Positions 22,920 through 34,711 of a stretch of DNA of 64,000 nt are shown piece by piece. The stretch is taken from positions 49,659,657 through 49,723,656 of the forward strand of contig OX104119.1 of the NCBI GenBank assembly GCA_944474755.1, in the 5' to 3' direction. The position numbers were made by a program, and so were the translations under genes. Each line of letters begins with the position of its first letter. The stretch's first letter is position 1. The notes under the pieces are model-generated. The model did not search any database. It was not told the DNA's origin and worked only from the letters and a program-made list of their open reading frames with translations. Source of the DNA: Limnoperna fortunei (taxonomy: Eukaryota > Mollusca > Bivalvia > Mytilida > Modiolidae).

Positions 22920-24348
22920 CACCTCCCATAACAAGAAGGAAATATGCAAATATTTCCTAAAGACTCTAAATATAAGTAGTAACACTATTACAATTATAAA
23001 ATAGTAGACAGATCAAGCATATATGACATATAAACGAATATATTTAACATGCAAGTTCAAAGTTTGGTGAATACACATCTATGTACAGTACAAGTTTCTT
23101 TCCACGACGTTTCATCATCGGTTTGCACGGATATGTAACGCACACAACATCAGGTATAAAACGGAATATAGCAAATGTTAATGTTTATGTCCTTATTTCC
23201 TCACCTCTTCGCAACTTCGGAACACCATAAACTTTATTGTGCTTGTCTTCTATATCACGTGTTCTATATACACAAAGCATTGTCATTGTAACAGGATTCA
23301 ACTGACTATCATTATAACATGTAGAGTAACTTCTTCGTATATATCGAATGTCAATGTTCTGAGTTCATTCAGTGTTCGTTTATATACATGACGGCACTGT
23401 TTATCCACTGTGTTTATCTTCTTAACCAATTTGTAATCTCGGATAAAGTTGTTTTACAGTGAAATGTCCTTCTTCAATATTGGCTTTCCTTTTCTTTGAT
23501 GACAGAGCCGAGGCAGCGTTTTGCTCATCTCGGTTGACGGGTTCATCGTCATCCAGTTTTACTGGTATCATCACCATTTGGTTAACTGCTTGAAGTTCGT
23601 GTTGACAGTTTTGGTCCCCAGATATAGGAGAAGACTCCGTTTCCTCGTTCCCACTCTTGACTAACTTTATAATTTTGAAGTGACAACAGCAAATAATTAA
23701 ATTTAAAAACAACAACAGCAGTGCTCAAATTAGATTGAATATAATATCTAAATAGAAGTAGTTAACATAGGCTCTATCTCTATATTTACCTTATTAAAAT
23801 ATTTAGTACACAAGGGATTTCTATTAACCTCCCGTTTGGTAATAAATGTATTTCATTCCTATTATGAAAGTATTGTAAATAATTTATTTTATTCTTCTAT
23901 ATCATTTGTCCTATATCGTTTGTTTAATTTAGTTAATTAAATATCATATTTTAACCCATCTGAAAGGTTATAAAAATTTCACTCACGCTAATTTTAGACG
24001 TATGGAAATACCTTTCAGAATCAATTATAATTTGTTTTATTCCCACGCTAATTTCATTCATGTTTAACATGTTTACTACAAGGTCATCAAGTTTACTATG
24101 TGCCATAAAACTCCCGACAAAACAATAAAACTATTTGACCTTAACACACTGCTGTAACTGCTGTGGCAATTACGCACCAAATTTATGCAGTCGTTGACAT
24201 AATTTACACACATTTTGGAATAATTATAAGAGGATAACACGAATTAAAAGATGAAAGTAACATTATTATTTATATTTTATTTGAAAATGTGTTATAATGT
24301 TACACAAAAATGACTACATTAATTTTGCAATTGTTGCCAATAATACCT
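22920..24348. other. non-coding 3' part of the LTR element
   Basis: Apart from the short frame at 23422-23724 only short chance frames are seen. A short purine-rich tract (GGGAGGTG on the minus strand, 22920-22927) directly precedes the 3' LTR and is the likely plus-strand primer site. Confidence 0.5.
23422..23724 (-). other. short third reading frame with membrane-like segment
   Basis: Between pol and the 3' LTR a ~100-codon frame opens after a TGA at 23725-23727. It starts with a hydrophobic stretch (ALLLLFLNLIICCCHF), then a basic patch and an acidic/Ser-rich tail with KKRK. It has no good ATG. This could be the end of a decayed third gene or chance; I do not assign a function. Confidence 0.3.
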
Positions 24349-24916
24349 TTAAACTATCGTTATTATTATTTTGTTCGTCAATGAAGCCTTTCTTTTTATT
24401 TCTGTTCGGTGATACAAGAGCAGTATTACTAGCATTTCATCGGAATCAGAATTTTCATTCAATTTATTTGTTAACTTTTCTTTTGGTTCTTCACTTGTTT
24501 CTTTAATTTCTTGGGCCTTTTGTCTTAACCTTTCCTTTAATTCAAACAAGGGTATGTCTTCTTCGGAAGACCAGTCTTCTCTTTCTTTTTTATAATGTTT
24601 AGTGTTTCGAGACAGGAATATTATCATCTGAGGACTCGTCTAATGAATCCTGTTCTTCAGATGATTCTTGAGGAACAACATAAGTAGTTTTTCTTAAAGG
24701 GCGAGCTAATTTCTCCTTAGGGAGATCCCATTCAGGAATATTTGCTGGTCTTATGTGTCTAGCATGTGCCTTGGTAGACTCACCTGTTAATTGATTCTTA
24801 ATAATAAAACTCACTGGTGACCTTTGTTCTACTATCCTGTAATAAGGTGTCCACTTACTATCTAATTTACCTGTTCTGCGATGGTTTTTAAGGTAAACGG
24901 CATCACCTACCTTCAA
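24349..24916 (-). pseudogene. pol: integrase C-terminal domain and acidic tail
   Basis: 24599-24916 holds the SH3-like end of integrase (VGDAVYLKNHRRTGKLDSKW, then ARHIRPANI), shifted one frame from the core. It ends in an acidic, Ser/Glu-rich tail. A second frame from 24627 to 24349 continues with more acidic sequence (SSEEDIPLFELKERL), so another shift near 24600 is possible. No chromodomain was recognised. Confidence 0.75.
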
Positions 24917-25962
24917 ATCAACTTCTTGACTATCCTTATTTGCATATTTATTTTATTTTGCCTTTTCTTTGCTTGTTTCAAATGCTTAAGAACCAAAGCA
25001 AAAGATCTATGCTGTTCTTGTAATGCAATCTTTTGAAATTCCTCACCTGTATATTTCCTCCTTGGTTTCAAAATATTGTCTAAGGGAAGGACTGGATCCC
25101 GGTTGTACAAGAGATAAAATGGCGAAAAACCTGTGGATTCATTAACATGAAACCTGTACGCTGCTAATGTTTGATTGAGGAAAATATCCCAAGACGATGT
25201 GTCTTGCTTTATTTTCTTAGAAATAATATCATGCATTGTCTTGTGAAACCTTTCAACCTTTCCATTTCCCTGGGGGCTGTAATATGAAGTAGTAACATGG
25301 TGAATGTTAAGTGCCTCAAGAGTTTCTTTTACTGCCTTATTAACTTGTTCGCTTCCGTTGTCAGTTAAAATTTGTAATGGTGAACTATGTTTTGGAAAAA
25401 TTTCATCAATAAGTAATTGAACGATGTTTTCTGCCGATTTATAAGGTACAGCGAATGCTTCCGGCCAACCTGAGTACAAGTCAACGAAAGAGACAATATA
25501 TTTATTACCCGACAATGTTACAGGATAAGGGCCAGATAGGTCAAGTCCTATTTTAGCAAAAGGGTATGGAGGTATATCAGTCTCTTGTAGTGGTGGTTTC
25601 AATTTTCGTGCACTTCTGGTTTGACATGTAATGCCTTTTTCTATGTATTCATTTAGCTCTTTATACATGTTTGGAAAATAATACTTCATTCTCATAGTGT
25701 CATATGTCTTGTCAAGCGCCATGTGACCTAAGTGATCATGATATTGTTTGATCACAACAGGTTTAAGCGTTTCAGGTACATACAGTCTTAATATGGGATC
25801 AGCATCTGCATTTGACAAGAAATAAATAATGTCATCAAGAATAATAAATTTCTGATTCTCGGTTTTTGTAGCAGTTCCCCCTTTTAATCTTAGCTTTAGT
25901 TCATGTATAGCCTTATCTTCGTCTTGTTCTTTACTTAAATTTATTTCTTCGGGTAAATTTAA
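24913..25962 (-). pseudogene. pol: pol part 3: integrase
   Basis: N-terminal zinc region with two His (HDHLGHM) but only one of the two expected Cys: the position three before C65 is Gly (GGC at 25635-25633), one base from a Cys codon. The catalytic core has D in IGLDLSGPYP, D in LTDNGSEQ and E in GNGKVERFH, a complete D,D-35-E set. The frame ends at 24913 after a one-base shift in an A/T run near 24940, and the C-terminal part continues in another frame. Integrase would insert the cDNA. Confidence 0.9.
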
Positions 25963-27145
25963 CTATGGTTTACAAAGGTCATCGTAAGTGTCAATATCGC
26001 AGCTTGCAAATTTTCTGGGATTAAATAGATTTGAGTTCAACGTACTTATTTCAAAGGTTCTTTCATCTATGTCTACGTTTTCGTCAGAGGTCCCTTCGTC
26101 CAACTCCTTATTACTTTCCACATTTGGAATTCTAGACAATAAGTCTGCACAGGAGTTTGCTGTCCCTGCAATGTACTCGACTTTGCAGTTATAACCAGCA
26201 ATTCCGAGGGCCCATAACTGGATTTTCTTGTTCTGCATCGGAGCGTCTAAAATATATTTCAGAGGCTTATGATCAGTTTTAATAACAAACTCTGCATTAT
26301 GCAAGTAGTGATCTAACTTTTGTAATGCATAATGTATTGCAAAAGCCTCTTTTTCAATCGTTGACCATTTGACCTGCGATTTACTCAACTTATGTGATAG
26401 AAAATAAATTGGTTTTTCTTCTGTTTCGACTGTCTGAGTTAAACAAGCTCCTATACATGTGTCACTGGCATCAGTATAAAGGACGTACGGCTTGTTTGGG
26501 TCAGGATAGGACAACAATGGAACTACTGTTAAGCTATTCTTAAGAAAATCGAAAGCACTTTGACAAGCATCATTCCATTTGAACCGTGCATGCTTTCTTG
26601 TCAACAAAATCAGTGGTTCCGCTATTTTTGAAAAGTTAGGGATAAATCGCCTGTAATAACTACACATTCCCATAAAACTTCTAACCTCCCTGACATTTTT
26701 GGGACTTGGTAATGTCTTAATTGCTTCTACTTTCTTAGGATCTGGTTTAATTCCGTCTTGATTAATAACAAATCCAAGATATTCAGTCTCACTTTGAAAG
26801 AAACTACATTTCTTTAATTTCGCTTTAAGGCCGTGTTGCCTAAGTCTGTCAAAAACCTCTTGAATATGAATTAAATGTTCCTCATAAGTTTTTGAAAAAA
26901 TTATAATATCATCAAGATAAGCTGTTGCAAAGTTACACCCTTCTAAAACAATATTTGCCAGTTCCTGAAAAATACTTGGTGCGGTACTTATTCCGAATGG
27001 CATAACGTTAAAGTGGAACAACCCCTTGTGACAGGCGAACGCTGTCTTTTCCTTATCTTTTTCATCAATCAATACCTGCCAATAACCGGACTTTAAATCG
27101 ATCTTTCTAAAGAATTTTGAATTTCCTAACAAAGATAAAATATCA
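25963..27145 (-). pseudogene. pol: pol part 2: reverse transcriptase catalytic region and RNase H
   Basis: Continues RT after the shift near 27160: KIDLKSGYWQV, FNVMPFGIS, and the catalytic YLDD at about 26919-26908, all intact. RNase H follows with YTDASD, EKEAFAI and TDHKPL motifs. An in-frame TAG at 25963-25965 interrupts the RNase H-integrase linker, after which the same frame is open again. RT copies element RNA to DNA; RNase H removes the RNA. Confidence 0.9.
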
Positions 27146-28311
27146 TCAATCAGCGGCAGCGGGAAAGAAATTGGGTTTTAGGATTTTGTTCAATGGGCGA
27201 AAGTCTACACAAATTCTCTTTGTTCCGTCCTTTTTGTCAACTACCACAAGACCAAAACTGTAGGGACTACGCGACCTTTCAATAATCTTTGCTGATAACA
27301 TTTCATCTATTGCATCATCTACAATTTTACGTTTATTTAACGGAATTCTGTATGGTCTTCTTTTGATTGGGGGATGATCACCCGTGTCTATTGTAAGTTT
27401 AACAGTATCAGTATGACCCAATTCAGAATCTTTCTTAGCAAACACATCTTGATTTGTACTTAATAACCTATCTATGTCTGCCTTATATTCTTCAGGCACA
27501 CTAGGATCTGATAAAAACTCTTGTTTATCTTCTATTATAATTTCATTTACACTTTTAACATCATGACGTTGCAATTTCTCACCTTTTCCGATAACTGTGC
27601 CTCTCTTCAATCTAAAACATCTGTTGGTATGATTTATTACCATGACTGGTATTCGTCTAGGATTTCTTACCTTTGTAACTGCCCTACATAAAATTACGCC
27701 TGGTTCTGCACTTAAATAACTACATGTATTTTCAAGGTCAGATATTTCTAATGCATCTAACTCATCAAGGTTGAAGCCTTTGTTTAATTTTACTTTACAA
27801 ATTGTAGTAGTTTGGGGTTTCAATAATGTTTTCTTAGTTAATCTTAGAATTGAAGAAATATGAATATCCTCCTCTAGCCTAATATATGTTTTATTAATTC
27901 GTAAATAACCAATATCAAAATATAATCGAATTCCATTTTGTTTCAACCAATCAAATCCTAAAATTAAATTTCTGTTTATACCATCGACAATAAAAAAATT
28001 ATGTTTTAACAATAAATTCCCCATTTTAAAGGAAATATCAGCACAACCTAGTACTGATAATGTTTTTCCTGAAACACCCTGAATTAAAGGACGCAAACGT
28101 GTCACTTTAGGTTTATCTTTCAAATTGTCAAATATTTTTCTGTGAATTAAAGATATTTCTGCTCCCGTATCAACCAATGCCCGAAAACGTTGTTTGCCAA
28201 TTAGTAAAATACAAGAATTTGGTTTACCTGCCAAAGAAATTTTAAACTTTTTAAAATTAAATTTTTCATTATTTCTCTCTCCGACGGCTTCATTTCGAAG
28301 AGAGTTCCTTA
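27146..28311 (-). pseudogene. pol: pol part 1: protease and start of reverse transcriptase
   Basis: Open in the -1 frame from the frameshift site. The aspartic protease active site LVDTGAE is near 28171, with the family's ILGFDWL segment further on. The reverse transcriptase starts near 27430 with the PPIKRRPYRIP linker and the RICVDFRPLNKI block. Near 27160 a single-base shift in a CCCG run ends this frame and moves the rest of RT to the next frame. The Gag-Pol product would be cut by the protease in cytoplasmic particles. Confidence 0.88.
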
Positions 28312-28318
28312 GTTTCCC
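28275..28318 (-). promoter_or_regulatory. -1 ribosomal frameshift signal between gag and pol
   Basis: Minus strand: heptamer GGGAAAC (28318-28312) in the correct gag phase (G GGA AAC), directly followed by the gag TAA. After a 7-base spacer a 9 bp stem can form: CTCTCTTCG (28304-28296) with CGGAGAGAG (28283-28275), loop 12 bases. A -1 slip enters the pol frame, which is open from 28312 to the protease. GGGAAAC is a known retroviral slippery site; use here is inference from position, phase and structure. Confidence 0.75.
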
Positions 28319-29310
28319 TGCCAGACATCAGACTTCACTGATTCGCGATTGGGACATTCATTTTTCCAATGACCTTTTACAACACACCCCCAACACACAC
28401 TTTCTGCTTTTTTATTGGTTTTGAGAGGAGTTTTATGTGTATCATGATTAATACGCCCAAAACGTGGTTGTTGGAGTACTTCAATTTTATGTATAGGTTT
28501 AACTTTACAATCTTTTCCCCAATGACCTATTCTTTTACATTTAAAGCAACGTTTTGGTCTGAAATGATCGCACTCCATAGGAGATTCATCGCTAGGAGGA
28601 GTTTTCAGATTATGATATTTATTATACTTTTTGGGCTCAATTTCTTGTCGTAGAGAAAAACGTTTCCTAATGTTTTGTTCATGGGCGGCAATTTTTACAG
28701 CCTCGTCAAAAGTTTGTGGGTCTTCTCTTAAAATTTTCATTTTTAAATAGTCATGAAATAACCCATCTAAACATATGTTTATCATTTGTTGTTCTACAAC
28801 TGGCCTATCGCCTGGTTGAGGGTAAGCATCTTCGGCAACATTTTATAATCGTTCAGCGTATAACTGAACACTTTCATTTGGTCTCTGTTTGGTTTGTCTT
28901 AATACAGCAAATGCCTGATGTGGATCAGTTATATCAGCGAATCTAGTTGTGAGGTTTCTTTTAAGTACATCCCAACTGGGATTTTCCATTTTATTTTCTT
29001 GTTCTGTTAAGTACCTTCTCACAAAATCTGCTACAGGTCCCGAGCAACTTTGATACGCGACCCTGGGGACATTCTTATCATTTAAATTAGTTAATTTAGC
29101 ATATTTTTCTATGCTTTTCACCCATTCCTTAAACTGTTTTGGATCCCCTTCAAAAGTATTTACTATGTGAGAGACGCTTTGAGTATATACAGCAGATGTG
29201 AGCCCTGTTAACTGTGAAGAAATAGTTTCAAAATTTTGACCTAAAATTTGAGCCTGTTGTTCAGCAATTTGCTGTTGAAAAAGCAAAATGTTTTCGTCTA
29301 AGTTAGCCAT
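28309..29310 (-). pseudogene. gag: gag of the Ty3/gypsy element
   Basis: ATG at 29310; 333 codons plus stop at 28309-28311. The N-terminal half is a coiled-coil-prone Gln-rich start followed by a retrotransposon gag/capsid region (FEGDPKQFKEWVKSIEKYA). The C-terminal part carries two CCHC zinc knuckles (CFKCKRIGHWGKDC and CWGCVVKGHWKNEC) that would bind the RNA. One in-frame TAA at 28843-28845 breaks the otherwise open frame between capsid and zinc knuckles. The gag stop immediately follows a slippery heptamer that leads into pol. Confidence 0.9.
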
Positions 29311-29411
29311 AAAGAGAGGTACTTGAGAAAAACGAAACTCCTACCTTTGTTTTTGGTTTGACTGTCTGAAACTTCTCAATCTCTTTGGTCTATGCTGGCC
29401 TAAGGTCGATC

Positions 29412-29426
29412 CTGGTCACGGCACCA
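29412..29426 (-). promoter_or_regulatory. primer binding site
   Basis: TGGTGCCGTGACCAG on the minus strand, 12 bases past the end of the 5' LTR. It begins TGG, complementary to a tRNA 3' CCA end. The exact tRNA was not identified. Confidence 0.65.
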
Positions 29427-29438
29427 AAACGAATCACG

Positions 29439-30247
29439 TGTAGTCCTACGGTACAGGACAGGGCTGGCCTTCCAATGACTTCGCGTTGTGTGTTTCTTTG
29501 GATGTAGGAACACGTAACCGTTATACTGGTATACCAACACTGGCCGTAATTGACTAACTCAGTTGTTTTAACGAAATGTATTATCAGCAAAGCGTCAATA
29601 CAGAACAATAAAGTTAATTTAACAATAAAAGGTTGCCAAATCCAAAATATAACTTCAACAGTTTTCCTAACAGGGTTTAAGAGCAGGCTGAAGAGGGTTG
29701 GAAATTGAGCTGCTTATATAGACCCAGTAAAAATACGACACAATTTCCATCACTTGCAGCCAGGTCATACGAGGTTACAGTCGGAGAAACAAATTGTCTG
29801 GCTATGCACCTGCAGTCTCGAATACACAAAAGCAAATAACTATTTTGAAAAATAAAACAATAAGAAATGTGACAAATACATATCACTAACACTACCATAG
29901 TTGGTCCAAGTTAAATTGTTTGTCAATCAATGGAATCGTCGTGCAAACACCCTCACCCATTATGGTAACAGCACTGATTGTACCTTACAGACCTACCACG
30001 ATCGCTGGTTTACATTATTTATATTACAGATAGTTTTGGAATTAAGACTTGTCAATAAAGCTCTAATTAGATAAAACACTATCACCAGAGTACAAACTAA
30101 CGCAATGCACTTTAAAGAAAAACTTCATACAATTACAGATAAAATATGTTAAAATAGTTAAAATATAATATCTAATTAATGAATTAAATATTTAAAAATT
30201 ATTTTAAAATGTTAAAGACTTCCGGGTTGGAAACCCATAGTGTTACA
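29439..30247 (-). repeat. 5' LTR
   Basis: 809 bp. On the minus strand it starts at 30247 with TGTAACAC and ends at 29439 with ACTACA. It would drive transcription of the element; TATATAAG is at 29713-29720. Confidence 0.95.
29713..29720 (-). promoter_or_regulatory. LTR TATA box
   Basis: CTATATAAGCAG context on the minus strand, a good TATA box. Transcription would start ~25-30 bp further, leaving roughly 250 bp of R-U5 before the LTR end. Confidence 0.55.
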
Positions 30248-31150
30248 TAAAACATACTCTCAATTGGAAGAATGTTAAAACTATCACTTACTATATAAAT
30301 TAATTTCTTTTAAAAACTGTAAAATTGTGTCGCCAGCGACAGTAAAGAACAGAGAGGTGTCATAAATCAATGCAGTAAAGAGTAAACAGATTTAAACACT
30401 TCTGGAATGTCGTGAAGGAATTTTCAAAATAACTTCTTTTTAAATGTTGTTAATGTTTGAAAAAAAATTGACAAAAATGATAAGAATTGGAACAAATTAT
30501 TCACTGACATACATTTTCAGTTCTTAAAACTTCAAATAAATCATTGAAAATAAAACTGCATAAAGATATCAGGACCTAACCATTTGTTCATAAAATAGTG
30601 AATATAAAATCTGATAACATCAAAGTTCAAAAAATTGTAAATACTATGTAATACTATAAGATCAAACCAAATTTGTACATGTATATCAACATCGATTGTT
30701 CAATTTATGTTCAATTTGATGATGTTTTGTCCCTAAGTAATGCTAAATTGCTAATTTGGTGACTATTTGCCTTAAATTTACCCTAGCGAGCTTGAAATTA
30801 AAGACACCAAAAATACACTAAGGCCAGCCTCTTACTTAGACTTACTTCTAGAAATAGACTCGGGAAAACTACAAACTAGACTCTACGACCAATGTGATGA
30901 GTTCATCTTGTCAAGTCCCGTTCATCGACTGCGGCATTCTAGCAGCTCCAGCGTTTGGTGTGTATATTTTACAACTTATACGTTGTTCTAGATCCTGCGG
31001 TCGGTGTTAAGGTTTTCTGGACCAATGACTGTCGTTGACTACTGGACTACTGACAAGAGTTTGTTGGTTATCTCTCCAGAAGTTCTATGATCGTCGCCAT
31101 GACTTTATTGATCGTTCTTGGAAATCGGTCTCGCAAGTGCAATAAGACTT
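30248..31150. other. intergenic, no gene seen
   Basis: AT-rich at first, then a more GC-balanced stretch from about 30880 that leads into the repeat at 31151. No supported coding region. Confidence 0.4.
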
Positions 31151-31434
31151 TTTCGCTGGGTTGTGGGTAGTGTTTCCTATTCCTGTATTTGACCTTTTCC
31201 TAGACATGACGGTCAGTAGCTCGACGGGTGTCTATTCGGAGGCGGTAGCTGCTTGATCGTACGGAGCACCTGAAAGAACCCGTGGTTTTTATTGGGTTCG
31301 GGTTGCTCTCTTTCTGTGTTTTGTGTTTTTGGTTTTTGTGTTGCGCTGTATGTGTTTGTCTGTGTCCAGATTTGTGGTTGTCCTTTGACAGTCGGCTCTT
31401 GTTATTCGTTCGGTTTTTTCGCTATTTTTCTTAA
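31151..31434 (+). repeat. dispersed repeat, plus-oriented copy
   Basis: Aligns in reverse complement with 32390-32669. Shared phrases include TAGTGTTTCCTATTCC, CTAGACATGAC, CTCGACGGGTGTCTA, GGAGCACCTGA-like and GGTTCGGGTT. A fragment also appears near 34226. Family unknown; the phrase style is common in mussel transcripts by my recollection. Confidence 0.65.
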
Positions 31435-32389
31435 ATGAATAATCTATCAAAGAAAATGGACACATAAACTGTTGTCTTCGCTTGCATTAGGTTAGTTTGG
31501 TATTGTTTTAACTGATTTTATGACAAAACAGCAGTTTTTTGTAAACCTAAAGTGTCAATGACAGGTAACAAAACATTTATAAAATAAATCATGTCTGTTT
31601 GACCTATGGACCAATATAAAGAGGAAACTCGGATAAAACGGACACTCAGTATAAAGAGAAGTGGTTTACATTTGATATATTTAAGTCAAAATTAACATAA
31701 TGTTCACTTCCCAATCTCCAATTACTGACTTCACGTACTACCATTGGCAAGTCTGTAATTAATTATATACGAAACACATTGATTCGGTACGGGTCAATGG
31801 AACACCACAGGTGGGGAAATCGGGGACATTGCCCCTTTGAAGGTATAAGAATATATGAATATACAATGATTATGGCTAAAATTATGCCTTTCTTTAAGTG
31901 GAAATGACGAAATCCGCAAATTATAACAATTATTTTCGAGCCTTCACCATGTTGCGGTTCCAAATTCAAGACGGCGGACACAACCGCCGCACCTACGCCT
32001 TGACAGTATCTTCTATTGTGTCTATATCACTTTGCTCTTATAAATATAGTTTTGTTGTAAAAAAAAGTTGATAACATTCTTAAAATACATATTGATATAT
32101 TGATTTAAAGATTACACTTTGGTAGAAATGCAATTATTTATTTTCTAAATTCAAAACAAATATGACTAGCAACACTCACATATGATCCCATATGTACTGG
32201 AGAAACAATTACACAATGCCTCTAATGTCTAGCTACTATCAATGAACATGAAATAAATCAACAATATATCTTATTTTATAACAAGTTAATTAGCGTTACA
32301 TTCAGCCATTTTATAACTTTTCAGTAAGTGACATTCATTAGAAAAAAGACACATTCTACTTCTCAAAGAAAAAAAAATACTGTTAATTT
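31435..32389. other. spacer between inverted repeat copies, no gene seen
   Basis: No supported coding region. The open frame at 32328-32564 is the antisense of the dispersed repeat. Confidence 0.4.
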
Positions 32390-32669
32390 TTCTATGAAAA
32401 ATGCAAAGAAAACAAACCGAACAACATTAGCCAAAAGCCAAGTGACAGTTACAAATCCGAAAATAGACAAACACAACACAAAATCCAAAAAACATAAAAC
32501 ACAGAAAGAGAGTAACCCGAACCAAATAAAACCATGGGTGCAATCAGGTGCTCTGGACGAGTAAGCAGTGCCTGCCTCTAATTAGACACCCGTCGAGTTA
32601 CTCATTGTCATGTCTAGGGAAAAGTCAAATTCTGGAATAGGAAACACTACCTATGACTCAGCGAAAATG
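32390..32669 (-). repeat. dispersed repeat, minus-oriented copy
   Basis: Inverted partner of 31151-31434, about 1 kb away, diverged by roughly a fifth of positions. It may be an independent insertion or an inverted end of one element. Confidence 0.65.
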
Positions 32670-34711
32670 TCAGATCGTATATGTACAGTCTTTAAATGTT
32701 TTACTATGAGTACATGTGCATCCATTTTCTGTTATATGTTACCTAAACTTCGAACAAATACTAAATTTGATCTATATTCCACTTTTATTTTATTCTGAAA
32801 ATAAGTTAAATGTCGTGTCTGTTTTTGCAGTTAATTACTCGAAAGGATTTTCTCAATATAACTTTTTGGACATGCTGCTGACAAAATCAAGCATTTCAAG
32901 AATACGACATCCTACTTTTTCTTACTAGTCGTTTAAACATATAGATATGGTTTTAGTTTCGAGTGGATTACAATATTTCTACCCTCTCGATAGTTGAAAT
33001 CAACATTCGAGATTTATTGTATTCAGAAAAAGTAAAGGAAAATTTGTTTCTCCAATTTTTAACTGTTAATTTTATTTTCCCGTTAAGTTTCCCATTCAAT
33101 TTTTTTATTTATATCACATCCGTGCAGGAATGTATTTGAATTAGTATCGGCAAGAGTCATATTTTCAACACATTTATGACGTCATTTTGATTATTATGAT
33201 TATAACGAATACTAAATGTTTTCAAAAACTTTGTTTTGAATGTGCTTGCGCGTTATTGTTTGCTATCAACGTTGTTAGGTGCATAAATTATGACGTCACT
33301 TCTAATGAAATAAATCAACTGCAGGAGACCGTTTTATCCCCTTGGGAATTGAATTTGTATGGAATTTCGAAAAAATGGCAAAAATAACATGTAGTATTTA
33401 TTTACATACATTCTCTTTCATATAAAGCTCAACGTAATACTGATAATCTAATTTATCTTATTTTTTAATCAAATCTAACTAATTTGAGTAGTTTTGAGAG
33501 TATATTTCTGTATAGATCGTATAGAGGTCATTAGGTAATACTCATCGCTAAAGTGCAAAGCTAAACACTGTTTGGCTTCATTTGCATATTGTTGCAGTGA
33601 GTCTGAATTCCTTGATCGTTTTAATTTTGAACTTGATTGCAGTAGCATTTGAAAAGTAAAGATTGGATGGTTCACAGTGCTGATTCAAGAGTTTCCCAGC
33701 GCATGCTGGGAAAAGGATTGTGATATCCACGTTTAACTTTATGTAGGAGAAAGATTGGGCGAGTGCATAGTGGGTAACAAGTTGTGAAAGCATGAAGCTT
33801 CTTCCGTATTTAATACTCTTTTGTAGATATAAAGAAAAGTAATCACAATGTAAACACTTAACATCTAAAAATTCCTTTCCCAACTCTTTATACCAAAATG
33901 TCGCAAGCCTATCTGAAGGAATTGCAATGCGATTATCATACCCTATCATGCAATTTAAAAAGGGAAGACGGCAAATTATACTGTATTTGTGGCAAAAATT
34001 TAGTTCACAAGGCACAAAATAATAGAATGGGGAACACGACAAACGTTACACCAGATGTTGGGATCGACATTGCGATTTTCTACACAGGACACTAATTTTG
34101 ACTATGCTACTCAAACAGGGGTTTAATGTACCAAAATTGATGTTATCACTTAATTAGAAGTGGTGTTACCTGTCCCCATGACACATAGATCGTTACGGGA
34201 ACACCTCTTAAATACGATTATATATTTTCGCTGGGTCATTGGTAGTTTTCCTTCTCCCCGGTAGCAGAAAGTAAATAGACAATATTCGTACACTGTAAGA
34301 AAATATCAATAAAAATAATTTGTTTCTCCCGATCATTTAACAAAATAAATACAAATTCAATAATACTTATTCGGAAAGGACACTTCTGATAGTGTGCAAA
34401 ATTGAAACAATAAAATACATAGAAGAAAGCATGAGAAATAAAATATCTAGCCGATTTATTGAGTGAAAAGTTTGGTACGTATTCAAGTGATAAAATTACG
34501 TCACACACAAATATGATATTCGACCACATGCAGTGAAAAGTAACAGAAAACTAAATATCGTTGGAAGTAAGGATGAGGGTACTAGGAGATTGTATTCAGT
34601 CAATAACCTAGTAAATAAAAATATTCTGCTACTCAGCAAATGTTTTAACGTCTTAATTTTTTTTTACAACAATGTAGCAACTTGGCAATATTAGCCTTGT
34701 AAATACTTGGC
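32670..34711. other. intergenic, no supported gene
   Basis: Overlapping frames at 33898-34095 (+, 65 aa, Cys-containing) and 33578-34042 (-, TTG start, 154 aa) are open but show no recognisable domain. Neither has supporting splice or context evidence. Confidence 0.35.

Larger units (their letters stand above)
22106..30247 (-). mobile_element. full-length Ty3/gypsy LTR retrotransposon
   Basis: 8.14 kb, read on the minus strand. LTRs at both ends start TGTAACACTATGGG and end CCGTAGGACTACA. TAAA at 22102-22105 and 30248-30251 is a 4 bp target duplication. Order: 5' LTR, PBS, gag, -1 frameshift site, protease, reverse transcriptase, RNase H, integrase, a ~1.4 kb non-coding stretch, a short polypurine tract, 3' LTR. 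Protease-RT-RNase H-integrase order defines Ty3/gypsy. Coding breaks: in-frame stops at 28843 and 25963, single-base shifts near 27160 and 24940, and a lost integrase zinc ligand. The element is not autonomous as it stands. Confidence 0.93.

Noticed and set aside
22106..30247. Identity with the transmissible-cancer-associated bivalve element Steamer
   Set aside because: Same broad Ty3/gypsy class, but I cannot compare sequences here and saw nothing specific to support it.
33578..34042. 154-codon minus-strand open frame
   Set aside because: TTG start, no recognisable domain, Cys/Phe/Leu-rich composition typical of chance AT-rich translation, and no neighbouring exons.
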